From Acidomyces sp. 'richmondensis' (lineage: Eukaryota; Ascomycota; Dothideomycetes; Mycosphaerellales; Teratosphaeriaceae), in NCBI GenBank assembly GCA_003545705.1, contig QVLQ01000008.1, positions 496,001 through 560,000 on the forward strand: 64,000 bases of DNA. The letters run 5' to 3'. The position numbers and the translations under genes were made by a program. Numbering within the stretch: the first letter of the stretch is position 1; the number at the start of each line of letters is the position of its first letter. Of this stretch, positions 34,801 to 45,512 are shown one piece after another. The notes beneath the pieces were generated by a model. The model did not search any database. It was given only the letters and a program-made list of their open reading frames with translations, and was not told where the DNA came from.

Positions 34801-36526
34801 CGATAATGGATCGAATATCCATAAATCTCGACCTTGATTCAGAGGGCCTTTCCTCAATATAATTTGCTACATCTGCGGCCGCAGGATCTTTACCACCGAT
34901 TGCCATGCCATGCAACCGCTGTTGTGCTGAATTCAAAATTCCATCAGTGCCGATTTCTCGAGGAATTCCCTTTTCTGTCTCATAATATTTCGCCACCTCG
35001 GCACTGGTCCGTAGCAAAAGCATAGTATCAACTGCCTCAGGATTTGTAGCAGCTTGATGATAGGGTTTGGTTCGAGGTTCTTTGGACATTATAGGGTCGT
35101 ATATCAGCTGAGGGGTGCTACGCTCATCATGAATGGTCAATGGAAATGTAGCGGCCGCGGATTTGACAGCAATCGCATCGTTGTTGAAGGATTCATTTTC
35201 CGGTAAGTCTCGTGCGTCAATTCGCTGATTACGCGTCTGGTCTGCTCGTCGTTTTTCAAAAATATGGGCCGTATTTGAATATGGAGACACCCCGTTTAAG
35301 TTCATACGGTCCGAATCGCCTTGTGCCCTGTCCGTTGGGAATTCCGTTCCACCGTCTCGATGTAGCATAGATCCTGCATTAGCATCTACACGCCCCAATG
35401 AACTAGAACTTCGCTGCCCAGAGGGTTCCCTGAACTCAGAAATGAGAAACCCCATTTCTGGCTGTACAGTTCGCTCGGATCTATCTTCATCGTCAATCAA
35501 TTCAACCACTTCCTCGTAATTTTTCTGGTCATTTTGAAGATCGCCTTCCCGACCTGTGGCTGTTTTCCTAGGTGAGGATGCTGGCTGAATGCTGTTAGAT
35601 TCGCTGCTCAGCTGGCAACTCCAGGGATAGCTAGCACTGGAATTCGAGATTGATCTGCTGATTCCGTTGCTAAGATCGACTTTACGTTTTTTTGTCGTAG
35701 CCTTCTGCGTGTCGTACTCGTCTCTGACGCGTTTGGTCTGAGAGATTACTGCTACATTTGATCTTCCTGCAAAATCATCCCAATCATTTTTCCATGAACT
35801 TGGAAATGGACTCGTCGGATAGGTTGATGGAAGTTTAAAGATTGCCGATGGCGACTCGCCCTCAACCTCTCCTTTCCTAAGAATAGTGGACAGATATTTT
35901 CTGCCCAATGATTCGTACGCCACTCCAGATTTTGACGGTGCAGCCCTGTCAGAGAAATCTTTTGTCACGTTCGACGTCTCAGTCCCAAGCCGGGACTTAC
36001 GCGTCGTTTCTAAGACCCCACAGGAGCGATCTTTAAAGGAGACGTCAACCTCAGTCAACCGCGTGGCATTTAAAGGGGCAAATTCTCCAAGATCCAATGT
36101 TCGCTTGTGGAAGTCGGTGCTTTCAGCACCACCGCATCCCCTTCCACGGTCCCTGGTCGCTCGTCCAGATGGCAAACTTGGGCTTGCTGCAGCTTGTCTT
36201 GCTTGATCGACCGATTCCTTTAGTTTCTGTTGCCTCAATGTGGGATTTGCCTTTGCCGCATCCTCGCCATCATCAACGCACAGGTCAACGACTTCCGCGC
36301 TGCGAGGTGCTGTCATGTTTGCGGAGCAGTATGGGTTTGGTGAAGCTGCATCCGCGACAACCCGAAAGTCAGGCGCGTGTGAAGGCCGCCTAGTTGAAGC
36401 TCCTCCCTTCGCCGCCAAGTTCCTGAGCCTCTGCCGTTCGGGACCATCAATGAGAATGTTGCCTGTCTCAATTTCCTGGTGATATATATTAATGATGTCC
36501 CTCGAATTGATGTACTGAAGGGGCAT
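31853..36526 (-). CDS. KMT6: Histone H3K27 methyltransferase KMT6/EZH2 (PRC2 catalytic subunit)
   Basis: Single 1557-aa frame. At about residues 1150-1240 is the Cys-rich CXC/pre-SET region ('CEEEGCSCFENNLMCEKFCHC', 'CGCATAKVKRGQ', 'CDPDLCSSCG'). The SET domain follows at about 1262-1380: 'GNSGIHGFGLYAGENI', 'FVGEYKGEIITKEEGERRG', 'RFINHAGNNKNN' (cofactor pseudoknot) and 'GEELFFDYGP' with the catalytic Tyr. This order and spacing are those of Enhancer-of-zeste proteins. PRC2 writes H3K27me3 and silences facultative heterochromatin, in fungi often secondary-metabolite and subtelomeric genes. The first about 750 residues are low-complexity and Ser-rich. The C-terminus after SET is a basic and acidic tail ending in an Arg-rich 'PRRRRPRNRN'. 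A CACGTG lies 37 bp upstream of the ATG. Confidence 0.95.
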   Translation of the reverse strand: MPLQYINSRDIINIYHQEIETGNILIDGPERQRLRNLAAKGGASTRRPSHAPDFRVVADAASPNPYCSANMTAPRSAEVVDLCVDDGEDAAKANPTLRQQKLKESVDQARQAAASPSLPSGRATRDRGRGCGGAESTDFHKRTLDLGEFAPLNATRLTEVDVSFKDRSCGVLETTRKSRLGTETSNVTKDFSDRAAPSKSGVAYESLGRKYLSTILRKGEVEGESPSAIFKLPSTYPTSPFPSSWKNDWDDFAGRSNVAVISQTKRVRDEYDTQKATTKKRKVDLSNGISRSISNSSASYPWSCQLSSESNSIQPASSPRKTATGREGDLQNDQKNYEEVVELIDDEDRSERTVQPEMGFLISEFREPSGQRSSSSLGRVDANAGSMLHRDGGTEFPTDRAQGDSDRMNLNGVSPYSNTAHIFEKRRADQTRNQRIDARDLPENESFNNDAIAVKSAAATFPLTIHDERSTPQLIYDPIMSKEPRTKPYHQAATNPEAVDTMLLLRTSAEVAKYYETEKGIPREIGTDGILNSAQQRLHGMAIGGKDPAAADVANYIEERPSESRSRFMDIRSIIETRQCSISPLNSVCTSTHDSSKEDFALQDAGLKFPWLKPLNADTAGTNLCLSQTLARTSKPSEGKSDLMLVIATMEPSASRSEQGSEAPQSSSEPVPSALNEYNSEFGSLDLPTFASVAEVTTLEGSPGQLDVNEPSTPSGTEANHTQQSDMSMSQKTFAADTTMADHSAFPCGADDTSKEVGGQIPLFASLTLSQQINRVLGERLDEYREDNTYWTRHWLKKARYSARSVENFTDQSHISDDCEFEQKTYSFKSWKPVSCRLRDPKDKCEPADSQAVITVEKKGASKHSTKATFILPVTSFEQHDGMPTYSHYVSIGTNFLAPNNRSMQHWPYFEDDFNYDEAESLLDQYNLDIRGRKEKLDRLQKAQSLAEYIGAVLQDLQISWHDVLRYFFEQHPIVGDDVDAQKALKNRKDACSEEFTREHHRSVTVLSSLPPSSLEALGKAAVLCQCFQEKTDLQLWHIARRHQFDWLPSTKIENTTNLYDSLTCRLCLRFNCPYHGEIEEYDDEDYAASESASGNPVAFDIVHPPEINQRTRISFPSTLQEAQAHSKPYAPLNRRNLHYWQGYRWKNDERGPFYPCHHPGITCEEEGCSCFENNLMCEKFCHCELGCARKFSGCGCATAKVKRGQRMMCFDDERCICFMMNRECDPDLCSSCGVCEVSDPINRYNESILKDKCRNASLQRGVPKRTLIGNSGIHGFGLYAGENIDMHEFVGEYKGEIITKEEGERRGAVYEHQKLSYLFTLNTTQEIDSTYFGNKIRFINHAGNNKNNLYPRIFFVGGVHRIALFAERPIRTGEELFFDYGPMFPGEQLGGTAKSAPRVCNSKTMRDAVDVEFEEDEHGIRRARKAPRTRSRHKKQVLKSRSEPVKHRRMAQQINPSKSRKTAAEPDESTQALDDAADMGDGILADRSAGARLSAYNISDELDDAMAVDAQGVADQGSEPTELEKDGDGNCERQAHVDQDVDGMLRPRRRRPRNRN

Positions 36527-38047
36527 GTCAGTCTATGCTGGCCATCAATTCACATAGTAGCTCACGTGTTCTGACGGCGTCCGGGTGAACAGGAGGTTTG
36601 CTGCGCTGGACGCGCTTACCCCGGTTCTTGCTTGAACGCGGAGACCGGACTGCAAGCCGCAAGGGACTGCAATGAAGCCCGGCCGTTCTTCAATCGTCGC
36701 CACACGCCTCCTTTGCGTGATGCATCGGCCGCCACGGCACGGTGACAAGGCCGAGCAGGCCAAATGGATGGAAGGCGACGGATGTTATCAGCGATGGCAA
36801 CCCTCACTTCGCACCTATCACCAGGCAAAGTGTACGCTCGGGCCTATGGTCTGTGCACAGTCCAGTAAACTTTCTTACCTCGACAGAGCATCAGTGAGGA
36901 GAAGATGGATGTGAAGTTAGAGGTTTTCCATGACACACCTGCAGAAATTTGGGGCTTCACGAGAGCCATATGGCTGAATTGAGTGATGTTCGTAAGTTTA
37001 ACACCAGATAGGAAAGCGAAGGCGAGCACTCCAGTGTGGGCCTGCATCATTAACCAGAACCATTACAGTCAATTCGGACCGCTACACCGCGCTAGGACGG
37101 GCATCGTGCACGCAAACATAAGTTATGGTACAACAAAAGATGATCTAATATCGTATTTTGTGGGGTTGTGCTAGTATGAGCCTCATCCAGAGTGTCGATG
37201 GGTTGTCCTTTCGTATTATGTCGGAAGCGCGTTTCACTTCAGAGGCCAGACCGAGGCGTTGGAGAGCAGAAAATTATTGGGCTCGTTGCAGCGCTTTACC
37301 TCGACGTCCATACACTGTTGATTTATCGATGCCAACCCTCCTCCCTGCTTATCTTGGTTTTCCTTTACTTAAGAAGATATGATTTTCGCGTTGAAATTCC
37401 ATGCTGACATGCAAAATTGTGGGTTTCGGACATGAAACAGACCAAGACAGTAATTAACCGTATATTTAGTTTAGTTTTCAGCGAATCCACATCACGACAA
37501 TATGACAGTGCTGCGACCAATCGAGTCAATGAATACGGATAATTGATACATCCAAGCAGCTTGGGTAGAACGGAACTCAATACCCTTTCGGCGAATGTAT
37601 ATCCGCCATGATTCCTTCCTCGGTCGTTTTTCTTTGGTTAGCAATTCCCATCACATTATAGCCTATGATTCTTGGTCCGTTGTGACGTTTACTGTTTCGC
37701 CTTCTTCATTCGAGATCAGATGCCGTAAAAGTTCGATCGATGCTGTACGTCTGACTGAAGTCCTTAATACGGCAGAAAGTTCGAATGGGTTCAAAGGAGA
37801 CTTAGATGCCTCATATTTCTTTTACGACAATTCAAATTTCCTAATCAAGCCCATCTGGGTCACAATTTGCCGGAACTATCCGAGCTTTGTGCCTGACGGA
37901 GAACGAATCGGAAATAGTAGAATGTTGAGCTGTCGAGCAAACTTATACCCCTGACCAGAGGCTCGATTCTGTGTCTAGCCTAACATCTTCGAAACTCCTG
38001 CGCGGATCTATTCAAACATTTAGTGCGTTATATATCTTTTAGAACCG
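36527..38047. other. Intergenic upstream of KMT6
   Basis: Promoter of KMT6 on the left, with CACGTG at 36563-36568. A 119-codon + frame at 37595-37954 has no recognisable domain and atypical composition; not annotated as a gene. The right end should hold the 3' region of the cytochrome b5-like gene. Confidence 0.45.
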
Positions 38048-39016
38048 TCAATCCATCTCCTCCAGCGATGACTGTAGCACTGTCTCTTCAGGAACCATCA
38101 CACCAACAAGACATGATCCAAGCATATTGTCCCAGTTGACCCACGGATGCACGTCCATGAATAACTTAGTCCCATCTCTACCAGCAGCCTTCATCAACTC
38201 TGCTTCTCCACCTGGATGGAATGGCAAATACGGAGTAATGTTGTATACTTTTCCTGAGAAACTACTCCACGCCGGCTTACCTTTCCTGCCAGTCATTTTA
38301 CGAAGCTGAGATGGTGTGACTCGTTGGAATGTGCTGACACCTGAAAGACATTTATCCGAGCGCGTCAGTGCGGCCCAATCGAGGGGAGAGTGGCCAGGAG
38401 AGAGCACTACTTTCCCACGTGGGTTTGGTACAGGTACGACTCCACTGGCCGCCAACCCGCCATTTACGCGCTGTTGACTTTTTGCTAGAGGGCCGCGATT
38501 GGGTAAAGGCCCAGTGGAAGGCACTCGGAGAGAAGGCTCAGCGCTAGATGTCGTTGGCTTTTGAAGCTTTGCAGGACGGGCGGGTGGTGGCATCAGACCA
38601 GTTCCTGAGGCAGTAGTAGGAGTTGAAGCCGGGTTCGATGGTTGTGGCTTAGGTGATACTCTCTGCACATTAGTTGGTGGCAGGAGTAATGGTGCCGAAG
38701 CACATACGTCTGGAGTAGTTGTGTGGCCCTCGTTTAATGACAATGCAGGAAATTCAATGGTCTCTGTGATTGGTCCTGCTTTGGGTGTATTTTCACCATC
38801 TATTGTTTCGGGATCGTGCGGCGCCGTTATATCTGTTTGCTTGGCGTCTCGATAATGGTGACCATCTGAAGAACTTTCAATCCCATCCTTCACTTCATTG
38901 GACGAAAGTGACGCCGGAAAGAGCCAAGACAACACCGGATTCCAGGACATTGGAATTTGTCTGTAAACAAGAAATAGCACCGCAAGAAAAAGAGCAATTA
39001 CGCTCCAGACGGTCAT
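38048..39016 (-). CDS. Membrane-anchored cytochrome b5-like heme protein (Irc21-type)
   Basis: About 322 aa from the ATG at 39016; the frame is open to 39091 but has no better ATG nearby. Residues 2-20 form a single hydrophobic helix ('VIALFLAVLFLVY'), a signal anchor. A long Pro/Ser/Thr-rich linker follows. The C-terminal domain is cytochrome b5: 'WSSFSGKVYNITPYLPFHPGG' with the first axial His in HPGG, then 'GTKLFMDVHPWVNW' with the second. Fungal relatives such as yeast Irc21 have this layout, and their electron partners are poorly known. It faces away from the small mitochondrial gene across a shared 340-bp promoter region. Confidence 0.85.
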   Translation of the reverse strand: MTVWSVIALFLAVLFLVYRQIPMSWNPVLSWLFPASLSSNEVKDGIESSSDGHHYRDAKQTDITAPHDPETIDGENTPKAGPITETIEFPALSLNEGHTTTPDVCASAPLLLPPTNVQRVSPKPQPSNPASTPTTASGTGLMPPPARPAKLQKPTTSSAEPSLRVPSTGPLPNRGPLAKSQQRVNGGLAASGVVPVPNPRGKVVLSPGHSPLDWAALTRSDKCLSGVSTFQRVTPSQLRKMTGRKGKPAWSSFSGKVYNITPYLPFHPGGEAELMKAAGRDGTKLFMDVHPWVNWDNMLGSCLVGVMVPEETVLQSSLEEMD

Positions 39017-39356
39017 GATATGTTCAGGCTTACCACCCGCGGGTAATATGCAGATAGCACGCGCGACGGCCAACAAGAACGATGTACACACTTTTTCATG
39101 ATGGCAATCAGTGCCCCATTTTTTCCACGGAGATGTACTGCACTGGTGAGAGAAAATTTCTGAGGGAGAAGCCTAGAGCGAGCAAGACACCAATTCTGCA
39201 GAGCAGCTGAAGTGAGCACAGATACAAGCGATGATTCCGAATTTGGTACGCCAAGCCCTTCAACGTCATTCATTGAAGAATCAGATCTACGCAATCCTTC
39301 ATATCATCAAACACTATTCATTGAAAAAAAGAATAACACCATATTGTGTCTCAGAG
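39017..39356. other. Shared promoter region between two divergent genes
   Basis: No independent gene seen. The + frame of the next gene is open through part of it without an ATG that looks better than 39357. Confidence 0.45.
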
Positions 39357-39794
39357 ATGCATCGATTAATGCTCCAGCGTGCACTGCGACTCGCTTCCAC
39401 ATGCACAACCTTGTCCATCTGTCGTCACAGCTTACATCAGACACCAATCCTCCTCACACGTCCCGCCTCTCACGTTTCCCCCAACTGTATAAGATATGTC
39501 TCTTCCAAGTCAAATGTGGATGCAATAATCGACGACATCACAGAGCTCTACGCGACCGCGCAGGATGAGTTTGAAATTGCTATGGAGGAGACGGAGAAAG
39601 CAACTGTCTACGCCGAGGAGGACCGGAAAGCTGCACGAGTGGAACTAGAGAAAGTACAAGAGGCGTACCGAAAAGTTGTCGAGGGTCCCGATGCGCAGTT
39701 GGCGGAGGAGGTTCGGAAGCGAATAGGGCAGAGAATTAGGGAGCTTGAACACGGCATGGCAGCGATGGATGAGATGGCAATGAATCAAGATTGA
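39357..39794 (+). CDS. Small coiled-coil protein, probably mitochondrial
   Basis: About 145 aa from ATG 39357; the frame extends upstream to 39231, so a longer N-terminus is possible. The first about 50 residues are basic, hydroxylated and free of acidic residues ('LMLQRALRLASTCTTLSICRH'), fitting a mitochondrial presequence. The rest is a nearly continuous acidic/basic helix ('DDITELYATAQDEFEIAMEETEKA', 'RKAARVELEKVQEAYRKVVEG') likely to form a coiled coil. I do not recognise the family. Confidence 0.6.
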   Translation: MHRLMLQRALRLASTCTTLSICRHSLHQTPILLTRPASHVSPNCIRYVSSKSNVDAIIDDITELYATAQDEFEIAMEETEKATVYAEEDRKAARVELEKVQEAYRKVVEGPDAQLAEEVRKRIGQRIRELEHGMAAMDEMAMNQD

Positions 39795-40152
39795 GCAGCG
39801 GCATTTACGACTCGCGGGGATTTAAGACTGCCCGTGGTATGGAATGGAGGCGTAGAAGAACACATTCGCACGCTATGCAATATCCATCATACTAAATGAC
39901 CGCAGGATCCTGTCAGGGCTCAAAAGACAGCGAGTCGACATTGGAATTCCGGACTACTGATTTGAGGCCAGATACAGCTCCAATTACTGCATCATTCAAA
40001 ATGTACTATACCCTGGAAAAACAAATAACTCTGCATGGGGCTAAACATAAATCCCAACTTCGTAAAACGTACGGGACTAGAGTTTATCGTACGAAAAAAG
40101 GCATCTGTGCCGGAACGCCAACTGCATCATCTCGTGATAGCCTCTACCACCA
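39795..40152. other. Intergenic between convergent genes
   Basis: Short AT-rich 3' region shared by the small mitochondrial gene and SPC7. No ORF of note. Confidence 0.5.
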
Positions 40153-43100
40153 TCATTTCTTTATCCATTTAGTGCCTTGTCCGACCAACCGACCCTTCAA
40201 ATCTTGAACTGCGGTGGCCCACTCTCCGTACCCGTCTCCGATAGCCTTAACAATCAGGTTAGTCATCTTTTTCTCGTCGTATTGCTCCCCATAAATCAAC
40301 TTTGCGGACGCTTCAACAGTTGTATTGAGCTCTATTTCATCAGCCATCATCACAAGTAAGTCGAATGTTACGCAGACCTTGGTGCGGACTCTAGGGAGCA
40401 AAAGGGTCGAATCAATAGCGAGACGCTCGTCGGAGACAATGCGAGCGTTCGTTACGCCTTCCACTGCCAACTTACTCTCGGCTTGCGCCACCGTCAAAGC
40501 AATGGTCCAACCTTGGCTCACTAGTGCCAGGAGCTCGACCACACGCGTGGTGCATTGCGGGAGGGAATGCAAGCTGGCACGAAGAAGCTGCAAGAAAAAG
40601 CGGAGAATAGTTGAAAGCTCCTTCGGCTGCTCATTGCGGTCTCGTGCGATGTACGAGAGACTGATGGGGGCGTTCGGGCGGGTCTTCTTGGGTTGTGATG
40701 GCGTGTGGAATGCATTTGGATGGAAGAATAGCTGTAGTTGTGATTTGTAGGTCATGGTGAGGGCGGGGGGGGAAGGAGTGGCCGAAATGATTGACCAGCC
40801 GTGAACGTCTTCGAGTTGCTTGATAGAACCTGTAGGTTATTTTAGCATCATGACTTCTCAAGCGAAAAAGTTTTAATACGTACTTTTCAGCACATTGACC
40901 TCATTCAGAGAAAAACCGCGGCATGATTCAAGGAGACGCTCCGCATCTTGAATTGCAGAGACACACTCAGCCTTATTGTCCCGCATTTTTTCAATCGCCC
41001 TCTCTAGCTCTTGCGCCTCAGACTGAACCTCCGCAAGGATCCGTCGCTTCTCTTCCATCTCCGCATCAATTTCGACAATCCTGTCCCGCGCAGCATCCAA
41101 CCTCTCTTTATCCTCCTCACTTGTCGATGCTGCCGCTTCTTGAAGCCTTGCGGCTTCTAGCTGTAGATTCTTATGCTGCTCCAAAAGCAGTGGCAAACAT
41201 TGATCGAGGATTCTCTCTGTCCGTCCCAGCACAGCATCATCCTTAATCATGCCCTCGCCAATGCCTGACAATGCCTTCACCAGATCATCAAGCAGCTGGC
41301 TTCTCCATGCGTACCACACTTCTTTGCTCCGAAACCGCGCATGAGTCTTCATGTCTCGCATTTGCACATCTAGCTCGCCTCTCCTGTAAGCGGATGCGGC
41401 CATATAGGCGGCAATGAGTGGTGGCGTGTCACGGTAAGTCTGCACTTCGATCTGCTTGATTACCTTCTTCCCCTCGCTAATGTAGTGTTTCAGCTCGTGG
41501 CAGGCATGCTGGAACATGTCGTGCTCCGGCTGCGTACAAGCGGCAGCCACGACAGCATTGCCGAGATTAAGATCCGAATCGGGCTCACCTGCGCCATTAT
41601 CCTTGCGGGCCTTTGAAGGCGTCGGTGCTGTAGTGAGCCGGCGTTTGGTTGCCGTAAGGTCCATAAACCGTATGTTGGCCTGTTCTAGGAACGTCTGGAG
41701 ATGTAATTTCTGCATTGATTGTCCACTGGACTGTATCTTAAACAAATCATCCCTGAGCTGTCTCGCGGGGGTAGCCTTTGGATCTGCCTGTGCTCCAAGC
41801 GTTGGGCCCAGCCTCGGAGTGAGGACCTTTGCAGGACTAATCTGTGTCATCAGGCCCTTCTTTGGGGTTGCATGCTTCAGGGTTTCTTTGCGGGGAGTTG
41901 ACATGAGTTTTATGGATTCAGTGAGTTTCCGACTTTCTTGTGGAAAAATTTGTCTCTCGGGGGTAGAAGCTTCTTTTAATGGTGAGCTACGTAAGACTTT
42001 CTGGGCCAACGGCGATGGTTCAAGTACGTGAAGTTGAGGGTCAAGTTCCTGTCGGAGAGAGGAACTAATCGACGTTTCTTGACCATGTTGACTTGGTGGT
42101 GTTGTGGTCGGAGTAACCCGCCTGGGCGAGGCATTATTTCCTGTTGAAGGAAGGTGGGGATATGAGACCCCACTGTTCAGAAATGAATTCTGCATTGCAG
42201 ATGCGAACTTTTGAGTGGGCTGTGATGCTTCGGCGGTAGAGATTTCTGGGCCCCTAGTCTCGTCAAATACAGCACCTGTCCAAGAAACCTTAGCAGGCGA
42301 AATAGACTTGCGCCGTTTTTCTACGGAAGCCGATCCCTTCTCTGCAGAATACGTGACGTGTTTCTGAAATAACGGCGTAAGAAGTTTCTTGGGCCCTGAG
42401 TTTGGTGCATCTCGAAATCTCTCCTGATCCTTTGGCGTCATGTTCGCTGCCGACTTTGGAGACTGGTTCAAAGGAGTAGTTGGGCGAACTTCGGCAGCTG
42501 GGCTATCCTTTTCTTTGATGCCTCCCAACACTGTGGTGAGCTCCATCGTCAACTCCTCATTCTCATCGAAACTGGACGACGTATGCTCCGTAACAGTGAC
42601 GACAGCATCCTTAATGCCGCCGACGACTTGAGTCAAGTCCATTGGCACTTCCTCCACCTCAGAAGAAATACCAGAAGATCTGCGCTTAGCCAAGCTCTTC
42701 TTTCGTTCTGATTTTGTTGGTGATACGCTACTTTGAATCCCACCAACAGCTACGGTCAAATCCATTGTATCGTCACCCATGGAAGATCGCGCAATGGAAG
42801 AACGACGCCGCTTTGGTAGCGCTGGAGAGGCTCCTACACCTGGTGAGCCAGCATCGGTTGTTGAACGCCTTCTTTTCTGCCCGCCACGAGCCGGGGAGGA
42901 AGATAGGCCGTTATCTTGAATATTGCTGACAGCTTGTTCGCAATCCATCGTCCCATCCTCAAGGGGCAAACTCGACCTCACCTGTCCCTTCTGATTCGCA
43001 TTTACAATACCACCGACTGCGCGCGTGACATCCATACTCAAATCTCCGGTATCTTCCTCCTCCACCCTTTCTGGCCAACGGACAGTGCCAGAAACTGTCT

Positions 43101-44049
43101 GCGCCTTAAATGCAGGGGAAAACGGATTTACATTTTCCTGATCTAGATCCGCGGATCCCCGCGGGGCGCTCGCAGTTCGCTGCACCCACGGCTTAAACGC
43201 GTTCGTCACCTCCTCGCTGGCCAGCTCCATGGACATGTCGTCATCTCCAAACTCATCGTATTCAATACCACGCGTGCCTGCTGCCTCCGCAGCCTGTCTA
43301 AGCGCAGCCTCTAACCGAGCGCTTGAGCTGGTGCTCGAGAAACTTTCAGATGAGCGGCTCGTGTCATCCCCCATGTCCAAACTCATAGCAGTACCAGTTG
43401 TATCCTCCATTTCTCCCTCGTCCTCACTGCCTGAAACATCGCTGCTCCCACTTATGCTGTCAGAAGAGCCGAAGTCATCCGGATTATTAAAGTTCATGGG
43501 CGGAATGCCCGAGCTTCGGCGGCGCTGCTTCTTATGCATAGCCCGTTGATGCGCTGGAGAGCGCGGAAGCTGTATCAACTCATCCTCCTGGTCAGCCGGC
43601 GTGGAAGGCGGATCAGATCCGGAAGCCGGAGATTTGAACGGAGAACAATTAGTCCCTTGTGTGACATTTGAGGCGCGTCTTGTCTGATCTGAAGAGTCTG
43701 TTGATGTTGTCGGATCGCGCATGAATTCAATCACATCCCATGTATGCAGCGTGGCCTCAGGGGCAAAAGAGACGCGTCGGTTGGCCAAAGTCTTTCGACG
43801 CGCTGCCTGCCTTTCGGCCTTCTGGGAGTCATTTGGGATTATTGATTTAGTTGCTGGCACATACGTTGATTTTCGTCGATTTTTCGTGTCTTGTTTGGTG
43901 TCCTGTTTCGTTCCGTCTGAACTCAATTCGCCGGGTCCAATGCTCTTGCTTCGTCCTTTCCTCCCCCCTTTCTGTGACGGCGACTTTACTTGTAGAGGAT
44001 CGCTCGGCATTATTGGCGCGATATTCTCCTTATCAAGCATATCCGCCAT
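40153..44049 (-). CDS. SPC7: Kinetochore scaffold Spc7/KNL1
   Basis: Exon 1 44049-40884, exon 2 40829-40153, joined over a 54-nt intron with GTACGT donor; 1280 aa. Spc7/KNL1 is the KMN network member that recruits Bub kinases and PP1. Visible modules: PP1-docking 'RVSF' at about 92-95; a series of MELT-like phosphorylation modules between about 270 and 510 ('MSMELAS', 'SMDVTRAVGGI', 'TMDCEQAVSNI', 'TMDLTVAVGGI', 'PMDLTQVVGGI', 'TMELTTVLGGI'); the conserved Spc7 domain and a long coiled coil ('EMEEKRRILAEVQSEAQELERAIEK') in the last third; and a C-terminal RWD-type region in exon 2 for Mis12-complex binding. Start chosen at ATG 44049, giving 'MADMLDKENIAP'; the frame extends upstream without an ATG. 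Confidence 0.95.
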
Positions 44050-44341
44050 TGCGTTCGTGCGCTTTGTGTACGCAGTGAAATCGACATTAACCAAAACTAC
44101 TGCGTGTCGGAAGTCCGCATGACGCTTTGTTTATCGCAATAAACACCCTATCTCGGCAAGTCAGCCGACTCGATTGTGATCCGTGCGCATTCCCACTGCC
44201 AAGACAGAATTTGAACCAGCACGGCGAATAACTTTCCGCCGAGAGCAGCACCACGAATCTGCCACGTCCAACAACCAACAACACCGGACTCACACCCATC
44301 GCTCGCCAACCCCATCTTGATTGCTATCAAATTCCGCAATC

Positions 44342-45005
44342 ATGGCGACCGAATTGGCTGTGCAGAGCGAGCGCGCGTACCAGAAGCAACCGCATATCTT
44401 CCTTAATTCTAAGGTTCAGAGCGGCAAGTCGAAGAGAAAAGGACAGGGCGGTAGAAGATGGTACAAGGACGTCGGTTTAGGCTTCCGAACGCCAAAAACG
44501 GCTATTGAAGGATCTTACATCGGTATGCACAGTCATTGCCTTACAGTGTGAGAAAGTCTGGATCATGGAGAAGAAGCCCGCGTGGCAGAAAGGACGGAAA
44601 TTTAGTTTTCGGCGGTATACTGACATGCTCATTCCTGCAGACAAAAAATGCCCCTTTACCGGGCTCGTCAGCATCCGTGGCCGCATTCTGACCGGTACCG
44701 TAGTATCCACCAAGATGCACCGCACCGTCATCATCCGCCGCGAGTATCTACATTTCATCCCCAAGTATGACCGTTACGAGAAGCGGCACACGAACCTTGC
44801 CGCACACGTGAGTCCAGCATTCCGTGTGGAGGAAGGGGACAGGGTCACCGTCGGCCAGTGCCGGCCGCTGAGCAAGACTGTATGTGAAAAGCAATTTGCC
44901 TTGTGTAGGGAGTGTGCACGCTCACGTTTAATTCAGGTTCGCTTCAATGTTCTGCGCGTGCTGCCACGAACCGGGAAGGCAGTCAAGCAGTTCAACAAGT
45001 TCTAA
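44342..45005 (+). CDS. RPS11: 40S ribosomal protein S11 (uS17)
   Basis: Three exons, 44342-44522, 44641-44879 and 44937-45005; 162 aa. Introns are 118 nt (long for this window, branch TACTGAC) and 57 nt. The spliced protein is textbook uS17: 'QSERAYQKQPHIF', 'GRRWYKDVGLGFRTP', 'EGSYIDKKCPFTGLVSIRGRIL', 'TKMHRTVIIRREYLHFIPKY', 'HVSPAFRVEEGDRVTVGQCRPLSKT|VRFNVLRV'. It binds 18S rRNA in the body of the small subunit. The joins at 'YI|DKKC' and 'SKT|VRF' confirm both introns. Confidence 0.97.
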
Positions 45006-45512
45006 GCTATTTTGCTGGAGAGGTGAGACGCTAGAGAGGATGTAGGGAGAGATAAAACTGCTTGAGAGGGGAATGGGCGATGAACGAGCATCTTTCACGG
45101 CGTTTGACCGATCACGGTTTTATACAGCCAACTTGCAGCGATAGGTGGTTATAAACTATGCGCAAGACGTAGTTTGGCGTAAATGAGTGAAAAGGTATTG
45201 CTTCATTGCGCATCACTCCTCCAACCATTCCCATTTGAATGGCGTCCTTGTGCCAAAACGCGGTTGAAAGTTTTATAACAACACTCTGATGTCAAATCTC
45301 GCACAAACTCCGCCGCTTTCGAGCCGAGTAATCCGCAATATAATCGCCCAGTGATCGCCTGCATGCCATCGCCTCGTGCGAATATTCATCCAAGCACGCT
45401 ATCATCGAGACGTCCCATCGCCGCGGCCATCTCCCGAATACCCGTAAAAGATGGAAATCAGTCAAGCTCAATCATGCGTCGAACGCTCCTATTCGATCCG
45501 GTCCCATCCATC
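45006..45512. other. Intergenic between convergent RPS11 and the DUF1748 gene
   Basis: 3' regions of both genes. No ORF of note. Confidence 0.5.

Noticed and set aside
37595..37954. 119-codon + frame between KMT6 and the cytochrome b5 gene
   Set aside because: No domain, no good start context, and no partner exons found.
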